From an uncultured Gammaproteobacteria bacterium (GTDB lineage: Bacteria; Pseudomonadota; Gammaproteobacteria; Steroidobacterales; Woeseiaceae): a DNA stretch of 19,092 nucleotides. Below, piece by piece: positions 1 to 6,462 of this stretch. The notes beneath the pieces were generated by a model. It worked only from the letters and a program-made list of their open reading frames with translations, searched no databases and was not told where the DNA came from. The position numbers were made by a program, and so were the translations under genes. The stretch is from positions 1 to 19,092 of the forward strand of contig CALKYK010000205.1 in NCBI GenBank assembly GCA_938003715.1, in the 5' to 3' direction. Positions within the stretch are counted from its first letter, which is position 1. Each line of letters starts with the position of its first letter.

Positions 1-68
1 GCGAGTCAAGGGCTTTTCGAGTGAGGAGCAATTGCCCGGGGTCGCTGCGGCTCCGAACTCAACACACA

Positions 69-124
69 TAGATTGCTTCGTCCTGCTTCGTCACTACGTT
101 CCTCGCAGTCCTCGCAACGACGGG
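69..124 (-). repeat. Intergenic repeat of the TTGCGAGGA...CGAAGCAAT type
   Basis: Read on the minus strand, the segment begins CGTTGCGAGGACTGCGAGGA and ends GACGAAGCAATC. It resembles the dispersed intergenic element seen in many bacterial genomes with a core like TTGCGAGGAGC...ACGAAGCAA. The ends TTGC and GCAA can pair. The copy looks imperfect: CTTCGTC occurs twice on the plus strand (76-82 and 87-93), as if part of the unit was duplicated. The assignment rests on recalled similarity to this repeat class, not on a second copy in this window. Confidence 0.5.
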
Positions 125-136
125 AGTAGGAATGTC

Positions 137-195
137 GCTCGCTGGGGCGAGCCCCTACGATTGGAGAGGCACGCTGCCTCGCCCGCCTGGGCGGG
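137..195. repeat. Cluster of three short perfect hairpins
   Basis: Three perfect stem-loops lie in a row. GCTCGC/GCGAGC at 137-152 has the loop TGGG. GAGGCA/TGCCTC at 166-180 has the loop CGC. CCCGC/GCGGG at 182-195 has the loop CTGG. None is followed by a T run on either strand, so a simple intrinsic terminator is unlikely. The cluster sits just past the parA stop codon and could stabilise or end that transcript by another route. It looks like a palindromic intergenic repeat. Confidence 0.55.
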
Positions 196-234
196 TAGAT
201 GCAGCAATGTTGCGGGTCGGCCGCCGGCTTGAAG

Positions 235-873
235 TTACGGCTGGCTGCGCTTCGAGTCGATCCACTCGATCAGCGGATCCCACTGCTCCCAGTCCGGCCA
301 CGCTAGATACTCGGGCAGCTCGTGAATGCCGAGCCCGCGCGTGTAGGCACGCACGTAGTTCTGCGCCTCGCGCAGCGCGGCGAGGTACGGCACGCGGACC
401 TTGGTCAGGTACTCGTCCAGCTCCTCGAAGATCAGCGTGTACTCGCGGACGCGGTTCGCGACGACGCCGATCTTGGCCTGCTTGCGCTCGATTTTGCCGA
501 CATTCTTGAGCTCCTTGATGAAGCGGTCGGAGGCCTGGATGTCGATGGTCGATGGCAGCACCGGCACGACGATCGTTTCGGCGTGCTTGACGAGCTGGGT
601 CAGCTCCGGGCCGTGCGAGCGCGCCGGGGCGTCGATGACCACCATGTCGGCGCTGCGCGGCACGTGCCGCATGCCGTCCTCGTAGCCGACGACGGGCACG
701 ATTTCCGGCCGGTTGTCGGGACGCCGGTCGAGCCAGTCCAGGCTCGAGCGCTGCGGATCGTAATCGGCCAGCGCGACAGCGTAGCCGGCATCGGCGTAGT
801 AAGCGGCAATATTCGTCGCAAGGGTGCTTTTGCCACAGCCGCCCTTGGCGTTCATGACCATGATGTGGCGCAT
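235..873 (-). CDS. Orphan ParA/MinD-type ATPase
   Basis: A 212-residue P-loop ATPase of the ParA family, which forms nucleotide-dependent dimers that position DNA or protein cargo. The deviant Walker A motif KGGCGKST is at residues 10-17 and includes the signature first lysine. An ADYDPQ segment near residue 36 and a VVIDAPA Walker B follow. The protein is shorter than chromosomal ParA/Soj (about 260 residues) and closer in size to stand-alone ParA-like proteins. There is no parB next to it and no N-terminal DNA-binding region. The start has AAGGAT just upstream. It is divergent from the DUF484 gene across a 201-base gap that contains two palindromes. The family is clear; the cargo is unknown. 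Confidence 0.85.
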   Translation of the reverse strand: MRHIMVMNAKGGCGKSTLATNIAAYYADAGYAVALADYDPQRSSLDWLDRRPDNRPEIVPVVGYEDGMRHVPRSADMVVIDAPARSHGPELTQLVKHAETIVVPVLPSTIDIQASDRFIKELKNVGKIERKQAKIGVVANRVREYTLIFEELDEYLTKVRVPYLAALREAQNYVRAYTRGLGIHELPEYLAWPDWEQWDPLIEWIDSKRSQP

Positions 874-911
874 CGGGGATCCTTAAGGGTTGGATTTTTT
901 GTAGGTTTTTG

Positions 912-925
912 AGTTTATGTAAACT
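912..925. promoter_or_regulatory. Palindrome upstream of parA, possible operator
   Basis: AGTTTA-TG-TAAACT is a perfect inverted repeat about 40 bases before the parA start. On the minus strand it contains TTTACA, which could serve as a -35 element, so a bound protein could block transcription. No matching -10 hexamer is convincing. The role is inferred from symmetry and position only. Confidence 0.35.
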
Positions 926-953
926 ACCGTCGCAGGCAGGAAATGTCCATCCA

Positions 954-965
954 CGACAAATGTCG
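954..965. promoter_or_regulatory. Second palindrome in the parA/DUF484 divergent region
   Basis: CGACA-AA-TGTCG is a short inverted repeat midway between the divergent genes. AAATGTC also occurs as a direct repeat at 942-948 and 958-964. It could be a regulator site, but 5-base arms are short enough to arise by chance. Confidence 0.2.
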
Positions 966-1074
966 CAAAACGGCGGCAGGCGTCGGGCGGTCGCCGGCCC
1001 CGCCGCGCGTGCTAAGCTTCCGCCGCGGGTCGGTCGTCACGTAACGACACACTTTGCGAGGGTAAGAGCAACCA

Positions 1075-1779
1075 ATGAGCACGCAGCGTAAAGCGGACTA
1101 CGTGGACGACGGCCTGAGTGAGGATGCCGTTCACGATTTCCTGGCGGACAACCCCGATTTCTTCGAGCGACACCCGGACCTGCTCGGCGCGTTGCGCCTG
1201 CCGCACCAGAGCGGCAGCGCCGTGTCGCTCGTCGAGCGGCAGGTCTCGCTGCTGCGGCAGAAAGACCTGCGGCTCGAGCGCAAGCTGAAGGAACTCCTGC
1301 GTGCGGCGCGCGCGAATGACGCGCTGAACGACAAGCTGCATCGCCTCACCCTGGCGATGCTCGGCGCCGACAGCCTGAAGGACACGCTGACGGCAATCGA
1401 AAAGTCGCTGCGCACGGATTTCGACGCAGACCAGTCGATACTGGTGCTGTTCGGCGACCCAGCGGTATTTGCCGACGTCAACGTCGGGCGCTTCTTTCTG
1501 CCGATCGAGCGCGATGACGAGCGCCTGAAGGCGTTCGACACGTTTCTGAAGGGCAGCAGCGCCCGCTGCGGGCAGGTGCGCGACGCGCAGCGCGACTTCC
1601 TGTTCGGTGCCGCGACCGACGAGGTCGGCTCGGCGGCACTGGTGCCGCTGGGCGAACGGGCGGACCTCGGCTTTCTGGCCATTGGCAGCGTGGACAGCAA
1701 GCGCTTCAATCCGGCCATGAGCATCGACTTCCTGACCCGCCTGGGCGAAATGATTGCCGCGGCGCTGAAACGCCACTGA
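1075..1779 (+). CDS. DUF484 family protein (YigA-like)
   Basis: A 234-residue member of DUF484, a GAF-like family found before xerC in gammaproteobacteria (E. coli yigA lies in dapF-yigA-xerC). The N-terminus carries the typical VHDFLADNPDFFERHPDLL segment at about residues 20-38. A helical, charged stretch follows at about 55-90 (LVERQVSLLRQKDLRLERKL), likely a coiled coil. The C-terminal half is a GAF-type fold ending in FLTRLGEMIAAALKR. No catalytic role is established. It starts at ATG with a weak GAGGG about a dozen bases upstream. xerC follows after 13 bases, so the two are probably cotranscribed. dapF, often next to this pair, is absent here. Confidence 0.88.
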   Translation: MSTQRKADYVDDGLSEDAVHDFLADNPDFFERHPDLLGALRLPHQSGSAVSLVERQVSLLRQKDLRLERKLKELLRAARANDALNDKLHRLTLAMLGADSLKDTLTAIEKSLRTDFDADQSILVLFGDPAVFADVNVGRFFLPIERDDERLKAFDTFLKGSSARCGQVRDAQRDFLFGAATDEVGSAALVPLGERADLGFLAIGSVDSKRFNPAMSIDFLTRLGEMIAAALKRH

Positions 1780-1792
1780 CAGAACCACGGCT

Positions 1793-2701
1793 GTGATCGA
1801 TACCGAAACAGCCTGGATCGACAAGTTCCTGCGTCACCTCGAGTACGAACGGCGGCTGTCGCCGCTGACCTGCAGGCACTACCGGCGCGACCTGTCCGCA
1901 CTCGCCGACTATTGCGAGCGGCACGACATCGACGGCTGGGCCGGGCTGGACAGCGAGCACATACGCGACTTCTCGGCAGCCGCCTTTCGCCGCGGCCTGT
2001 CACCGCGGAGCATTCAGCGACGCCTGTCGGCGGCGCGGACGTTTTTCCGCTACCTGCTGCGCGAGCGCCACGTGCGCAGGAACCCGGTCGACTCGATCAG
2101 CGCGCCGAAGGCAGCGAAGCGGCTGCCGGGGAATCTCGACGCCGATCGCATGGCGAGGCTGCTCGATATCCGCGGCGACGGCGCCTTCGTCGCGCGCGAC
2201 CGCGCCATCCTGGAGCTTTTGTACTCCTGCGGCCTGCGGCTCTCGGAGCTGACCGGCCTGGATCTCGGCGACGTCGACCTGGCCGATGCCACGGTGCGGG
2301 TGACCGGCAAGGGGCAGAAGGAGCGCGTGGTCCCGGTCGGCCGCTATGCGCGCGAGGCCCTCGCGGCGTGGCTGAAGGCCCGGGCCGAGCTTGCCGGTGC
2401 CGAAGAGAAGGCGTTGTTCGTCAGCGCCCGCGGCACGCGGCTGAAACCGCGCTCGGTGCAGGCCCGGGTTGATCACTGGGCGCGCCGCCAGGGGATAGAC
2501 ACCAAGGTCTACCCGCATCTTTTCCGCCATTCCTTCGCGACCCACCTGCTCGAATCGAGCCATGACCTGCGCGGCGTGCAGGAGCTTTTGGGTCACGCGA
2601 ACATCTCGACCACACAGGTCTATACCCACCTTGACTTCCAGCACCTGGCCCAGATATACGATCGGACCCATCCGAGGGCCCGGCGCAAAGAGGAGTCGTA
2701 G
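1793..2701 (+). CDS. xerC: Tyrosine recombinase XerC
   Basis: A site-specific tyrosine recombinase that acts with XerD at dif to resolve chromosome dimers at division. The 302 residues match the usual length of about 300. The N-terminal SAM-like core-binding domain spans about residues 5-90. The catalytic domain carries R149 (SCGLRLSEL), K173 (TGKGQKERVVPV), H242 and R245 (HLFRHSFATHLL), H268 (LLGHANIST) and the nucleophile Y277 (TTQVYTHLD), so the active site is complete. The start is GTG without a clear ribosome binding site, consistent with coupling to the DUF484 gene 13 bases upstream. XerC rather than XerD is chosen because of that DUF484 neighbour and because hslVU follows, a common order in proteobacteria. 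Confidence 0.94.
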   Translation: MIDTETAWIDKFLRHLEYERRLSPLTCRHYRRDLSALADYCERHDIDGWAGLDSEHIRDFSAAAFRRGLSPRSIQRRLSAARTFFRYLLRERHVRRNPVDSISAPKAAKRLPGNLDADRMARLLDIRGDGAFVARDRAILELLYSCGLRLSELTGLDLGDVDLADATVRVTGKGQKERVVPVGRYAREALAAWLKARAELAGAEEKALFVSARGTRLKPRSVQARVDHWARRQGIDTKVYPHLFRHSFATHLLESSHDLRGVQELLGHANISTTQVYTHLDFQHLAQIYDRTHPRARRKEES

Positions 2702-2806
2702 CCCCGGCCAGGGCGGCAACACCAACAAGACGGGCAGCCCGCAAGGCGCTCGCCCGAACGCGAAACACCGCCGCCGCAACGCCCCACGAGCAGCAGGAAA
2801 TCAGGC

Positions 2807-3343
2807 ATGGAACAGTTTCGAGGCACGACGATCGTCTCGGTGCGCCGCGACGGCAAGGTGGCCATCGCCGGCGACGGCCAGGTCAGCATGGGCAACACGG
2901 TCATGAAGGGCAACGCGCGCAAGGTGCGGCGGCTGGCTGGCGGGCGCGTCATCGCCGGCTTCGCGGGCGGCACCGCGGATGCGTTCACTTTGTTCGAGCT
3001 GTTCGAGGCCAAGCTCGAGCAGTACGGCAACCTGACTCGCGCCGCAATCGAGCTGGCCAAGGACTGGCGCACCGACCGGCGGCTGCGGCGCCTCGAGGCG
3101 TTGCTGTGTGTCGCCGACGAGGAGAAGTCCTTCATTGTTTCCGGAACCGGCGACGTGATCGAACCCGAACACGACCTGATGGCCATCGGTTCCGGCGGGC
3201 CGTACGCGCAGGCCGCCGCGCTGGCGCTGATGCAGAACACCGAACTCGGTGCACGGGAGATCGCCGAGCGCGCGCTCGAGATCGCCGGTGACATCTGCGT
3301 TTACACGAACCGGAACATCACGATCGAGGAACTGCCGGTCTAG
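2807..3343 (+). CDS. hslV: HslV, proteolytic subunit of the HslUV protease
   Basis: The threonine peptidase of the ATP-dependent HslUV (ClpQY) protease, which forms a double hexamer capped by HslU and degrades regulators and misfolded proteins in the cytoplasm. The 178 residues begin MEQFRG-TTIVSVRR. The catalytic N-terminal threonine is T7, so a six-residue propeptide must be removed, unlike E. coli where only Met is lost. The conserved GDGQVSMGN and the glycine-rich IGSGGPYAQAAA are present. The gene starts at ATG with AGGA about 9 bases upstream, 105 bases after xerC. hslU follows after 19 bases, the standard order. Confidence 0.97.
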   Translation: MEQFRGTTIVSVRRDGKVAIAGDGQVSMGNTVMKGNARKVRRLAGGRVIAGFAGGTADAFTLFELFEAKLEQYGNLTRAAIELAKDWRTDRRLRRLEALLCVADEEKSFIVSGTGDVIEPEHDLMAIGSGGPYAQAAALALMQNTELGAREIAERALEIAGDICVYTNRNITIEELPV

Positions 3344-3362
3344 GCCGGCACCAGGAAATCCC

Positions 3363-4703
3363 ATGTCGCAGATGACGCCCCGCGAGATCGTCCAGGAACT
3401 GGACAAGCACATCATCGGCCAGGACGACGCGAAGCGCGCCGTCGCCATCGCGCTGCGCAATCGCTGGCGTCGCGTGCAGGTGGACGAACCGCTGCGCAGC
3501 GAGATCACGCCAAAGAACATCCTGATGATCGGCCCGACCGGCGTCGGCAAGACCGAGATATCGCGGCGCCTGGCCCGGCTCGCGAAAGCGCCGTTCATCA
3601 AGGTCGAGGCGACGAAGTTCACCGAGGTCGGCTACGTCGGCCGCGAGGTCGACAGCATCATTCGCGACCTGATGGACGTCGCGGTGAAGATGACGCGCGA
3701 GGAGGAAATGGCCAAGGTCAGCCATCGTGCCGAGGATGCCGCCGAGGAGCGCATCCTGGACGCGCTGCTGCCGCCCGCACCGAAGGGCATCGGCTTTACC
3801 CAGGACGCGGACAGCGAGCCGCGCGACGGCGATACCCGCCAGAAATTCCGCAAGATGCTTCGCGAGCGCAGGCTGGACGAGCGTGAAATAGAGATCGACG
3901 TGGCGGCGATGCCGATCGGCGTCGAGATCATGGCGCCGCCGGGCATGGAGGAAATGACCAGCCAGCTGCAGGGCATGTTCCAGAACCTGTCCGGCAACCG
4001 GCAGAAAACGAAAAAGCTGAAGATCCGCGAAGCACTAAAGCTGCTCACCGACGAGGAAGCGGCGAAGATGCTCGACGAGGAAGAGATCAAGTCGCGGGCG
4101 CTCGAAGCGGTGGAACAGCACGGCATCGTGTTCATCGACGAGCTCGACAAGGTCGCCCGGCGCGGGGAGACGGCCGGTGCCGACGTATCCCGCGAAGGCG
4201 TGCAGCGCGACCTGCTTCCGCTGGTCGAAGGCTCCACCATCAACACCCGCTACGGCATGGTGCGCACCGACCATATTCTTTTTATTGCGTCCGGCGCATT
4301 CCACGTCTCCAAACCGTCCGACCTGATTCCGGAACTGCAGGGCCGGTTCCCGATCCGGGTCGAGCTGAAGTCGCTGACGACCGGGGATTTCGTGCGCATC
4401 CTGACCGAGACGGATGCCTCTTTGACAGCGCAGTACCGGGCCCTGATCGCGACCGAGGATGTCGATCTCGAATTTACCGAGAGCGGCGTGAAGCGCCTCG
4501 CCGAAGTGGCGTTCCACGTCAACGAGAACACGGAGAACATCGGTGCGCGGCGCCTTCACACGGTCATGGAACGACTGCTCGAGTCGATTTCCTTCGAAGC
4601 GTCGGAAAAAAGCGGCGCGAAGATACGCGTCGATGCAGGCTACGTGGACGAACACCTGACCGAACTGTCCAGGGACGAGGACCTGAGTCGCTACATTCTT
4701 TAA
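3363..4703 (+). CDS. hslU: HslU, ATPase subunit of the HslUV protease
   Basis: The AAA+ unfoldase that recognises substrates and feeds them to HslV. The 446 residues compare with 443 in E. coli. The N-terminus MSQMTPREIVQELDKHIIGQ is typical. Walker A GPTGVGKT is at 57-64 and Walker B VFIDELD at about 256-262. The substrate-gating I-domain lies between them (about 110-240). GRFPIRVEL carries the arginine region, and the C-terminus LSRYIL is the tail that inserts into HslV. A longer frame opens at 3249, but the ATG at 3363 is chosen because it matches family N-termini and has AGGA 7 bases upstream. The upstream part would overlap the end of hslV. Confidence 0.97.
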   Translation: MSQMTPREIVQELDKHIIGQDDAKRAVAIALRNRWRRVQVDEPLRSEITPKNILMIGPTGVGKTEISRRLARLAKAPFIKVEATKFTEVGYVGREVDSIIRDLMDVAVKMTREEEMAKVSHRAEDAAEERILDALLPPAPKGIGFTQDADSEPRDGDTRQKFRKMLRERRLDEREIEIDVAAMPIGVEIMAPPGMEEMTSQLQGMFQNLSGNRQKTKKLKIREALKLLTDEEAAKMLDEEEIKSRALEAVEQHGIVFIDELDKVARRGETAGADVSREGVQRDLLPLVEGSTINTRYGMVRTDHILFIASGAFHVSKPSDLIPELQGRFPIRVELKSLTTGDFVRILTETDASLTAQYRALIATEDVDLEFTESGVKRLAEVAFHVNENTENIGARRLHTVMERLLESISFEASEKSGAKIRVDAGYVDEHLTELSRDEDLSRYIL

Positions 4704-4713
4704 GGTAATCGCG

Positions 4714-5073
4714 GTGAACCACCAGCCCACCGAGATCCGTCTGCAGAAAAAATCGCGGCGGCTCGTCGTCGCGTTCGACGACGGCGCCGAGTTCGCGCTG
4801 CCGTTCGAGTACCTGCGCGTCTATTCGCCGTCCGCCGAAGTCAAGGGGCACGGTCCTGGCCAGGAGACGCTGCAGAAGGGAAAAGAGAACGTGACGATTA
4901 CGTCGATCGAGCCTGTCGGTCACTATGCGCTGCGGCTGGTTTTCGATGACGGTCACGACACCGGGCTGTATACCTGGGACTATCTTTACGAACTCGGCGC
5001 CGACCACGACGAGCGCTGGCGCAACTACCTCGACCGGCTACAGGCCGCAGGGTATCCTCGACAGCCCGCCTGA
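4714..5073 (+). CDS. DUF971 protein (gamma-butyrobetaine hydroxylase-like N-terminal domain)
   Basis: A 119-residue stand-alone DUF971/GBBH-like N-terminal domain. In eukaryotic and some bacterial hydroxylases this domain precedes the dioxygenase and binds zinc; the stand-alone proteins appear in Fe-S and cofactor contexts, but their activity is not settled. Typical features are the strand pattern PTEIRLQKKSRRLVVAFDDG, the ALPFEYLRVYSPSAEV segment and the near C-terminal GLYTWDYLYELG. No catalytic domain follows. It starts at GTG with AAGG 8 bases upstream, 10 bases after hslU, and ubiE begins 18 bases after it. Its place between protease and ubiquinone genes is common in proteobacteria. Confidence 0.88.
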   Translation: MNHQPTEIRLQKKSRRLVVAFDDGAEFALPFEYLRVYSPSAEVKGHGPGQETLQKGKENVTITSIEPVGHYALRLVFDDGHDTGLYTWDYLYELGADHDERWRNYLDRLQAAGYPRQPA

Positions 5074-5091
5074 ACGCCCAATAACAAAAAC

Positions 5092-5835
5092 GTGGAAAAC
5101 GACAGCACACATTTCGGTTTCCAGTCGGTCGCAAAGGCCGACAAGGCGAAAAAGGTGCGCGGCGTTTTCGACTCGGTCGCGTCCCGCTACGACCTGATGA
5201 ACGACCGTAGGTCGGGCGGCCTGCACAGCCTTTGGAAGAGCAACACGATCCAGCATGCAGACGTCCGGCGCGGCCAGCGCGTGCTCGATCTCGCCGGCGG
5301 CACCGGCGACCTGGCGAAAGTCTTCGCGCGGCAGGTCGGCTCGAGCGGGCGCGTGGTGCTTGCCGACATCAACCGCAACATGCTCGAAGTCGGCCGGCGG
5401 CGACTGGTCGACGCGGGCGTTGCCGGCAACCTGTCGATTGCGCAGGTCGACGCAGAAAACCTGCCGTTTGCGGACGAAACCTTCGACTGCGTGACGATGG
5501 CATTCGGCCTGCGCAACGTCACCGACAAGGACGCCGCGTTGCGCTCGATCCGGCGCGTCACCAATGCCGGCGGCAAAGTTCTTGTTCTGGAGTTCTCGAA
5601 GCCGGCGGAATTCCTGAAGCCCGCCTACGACCTGTATTCATTCAAGGTACTGCCGGCGATGGGCAGGATCGTCGCGAAAGATCGCGACAGCTATCGCTAC
5701 CTTGCAGAGTCGATCCGCATGCACCCGGACCAGGATACGCTGCGTGACATGATGCTCGCGGCCGGCTTTGCGCGCTGCCACTACCACAACCTTGCCGGCG
5801 GCATCGTCGCGCTGCACGTTGGCTACAGGGACTGA
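5092..5835 (+). CDS. ubiE: UbiE, demethylmenaquinone/2-polyprenyl-benzoquinol C-methyltransferase
   Basis: The SAM-dependent C-methyltransferase of ubiquinone (and menaquinone where present) synthesis, working on the polyprenylated ring at the inner membrane. The 247 residues align end to end with E. coli UbiE (251). THFGFQSVA opens the protein; the SAM-binding loop DLAGGTGD is at 66-73; LVLEFSKP and the diagnostic RYLAESIRMHPDQDTL follow. One region departs from the usual MNDLMS-G-HRLWK: here it reads MNDRRSGGLHSLWK, which leaves the SAM fold intact. It starts at GTG with no strong ribosome binding site, 18 bases after the DUF971 gene. ubiJ begins 3 bases after its stop. Confidence 0.96.
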   Translation: MENDSTHFGFQSVAKADKAKKVRGVFDSVASRYDLMNDRRSGGLHSLWKSNTIQHADVRRGQRVLDLAGGTGDLAKVFARQVGSSGRVVLADINRNMLEVGRRRLVDAGVAGNLSIAQVDAENLPFADETFDCVTMAFGLRNVTDKDAALRSIRRVTNAGGKVLVLEFSKPAEFLKPAYDLYSFKVLPAMGRIVAKDRDSYRYLAESIRMHPDQDTLRDMMLAAGFARCHYHNLAGGIVALHVGYRD

Positions 5836-5838
5836 ACC

Positions 5839-6459
5839 GTGACCTTCGTCGCCAACCTGCTGCGCCCCGTTGCGGACCTGCTGAATCGCGTGGTGCAGCA
5901 AAAGACGCCGGCGCGCGAACTCGTGGCGGAGCTCGAGGGCTCGGTCATTGCCGTTCGTGTGCGCAACACCGGTCTTGCGATCGCCATGCACATCGTCGAT
6001 GGCGAGTTGTTGCTGGGCGAGGACGTCCCCGATGCACCGGATGTCGTGGTCACCGGCAATCCCATCGCCCTGGCGCGGCTTGCCGGGTCCGCCGGCGAAT
6101 CGCTGGTCCGCAGCGGCGAGGTCGACATCAGCGGCGACGCAGTGCTCGCCGACCGGTTTCGCAAGCTCCTGCGGCTCGCAACGCCTGATCCCGAGGAAAC
6201 GCTGGCCGGCGCGATCGGCGACGCGCCGGCGCACCGGCTTGGCGAGCTCGCGCGCGCCATCGCCGCCTGGGGCCGTGCCGGCAGCGAAACGCTGGCGCAA
6301 AACGTCGCCGAGTACCTGACCGAGGAACGCCGCGTCGTGCCGCGGCACGACGAAATGCGTTCGGTGAGGACCCGCCTCGATACGCTTACGGACGACGTCG
6401 CACGCCTCGAGGCGAGGATCCGGTTGGCGGAGTCACGGCAACCGAAGGACGGCCCCTAG
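5839..6459 (+). CDS. ubiJ: UbiJ, SCP2-domain ubiquinone biosynthesis accessory factor
   Basis: An accessory protein of the aerobic Ubi complex that is thought to bind lipid intermediates through its SCP2 fold, together with UbiK. The 206 residues match the family (about 201 in E. coli). The N-terminal SCP2 domain spans about 10-110. The family-typical segment LAQNVAEYLTEERRVVP is at about 154-170. A C-terminal coiled coil follows (TDDVARLEARI), the likely contact with UbiK. It starts at GTG 3 bases after ubiE, and ubiB starts 3 bases after its stop, so translation is probably coupled. The ubiE-ubiJ-ubiB order is that of E. coli. Confidence 0.92.
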   Translation: MTFVANLLRPVADLLNRVVQQKTPARELVAELEGSVIAVRVRNTGLAIAMHIVDGELLLGEDVPDAPDVVVTGNPIALARLAGSAGESLVRSGEVDISGDAVLADRFRKLLRLATPDPEETLAGAIGDAPAHRLGELARAIAAWGRAGSETLAQNVAEYLTEERRVVPRHDEMRSVRTRLDTLTDDVARLEARIRLAESRQPKDGP

Positions 6460-6462
6460 GCG

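Larger units (their letters stand above)
1..234. other. Non-coding stretch downstream of parA, repeat-rich
   Basis: No convincing gene lies here. The short open frames crossing it have no recognisable domain and run through hairpin repeats. From 69 the sequence is made of repeat units described separately. The first 68 bases hold nothing I can identify; they could be the tail of a neighbour outside the window, but no family is recognisable. Confidence 0.6.
874..1074. other. Divergent parA/DUF484 intergenic region
   Basis: 201 bases between divergent starts. Besides the palindromes at 912-925 and 954-965, GTCGT and ACGAC arms lie at about 1034-1049 around CACGTA. The side near parA is AT-rich, the rest GC-rich. 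I see no promoter hexamers I would defend. Confidence 0.4.

Noticed and set aside
1012..1824. A 270-codon minus-strand frame opposite the DUF484 gene
   Set aside because: No recognisable domain, and the DUF484 frame matches its family end to end.
2702..2806. A heat-shock (sigma-32) promoter before hslV
   Set aside because: CCCCAC occurs near 2780, but no CTTGAA-like element stands at the proper distance.
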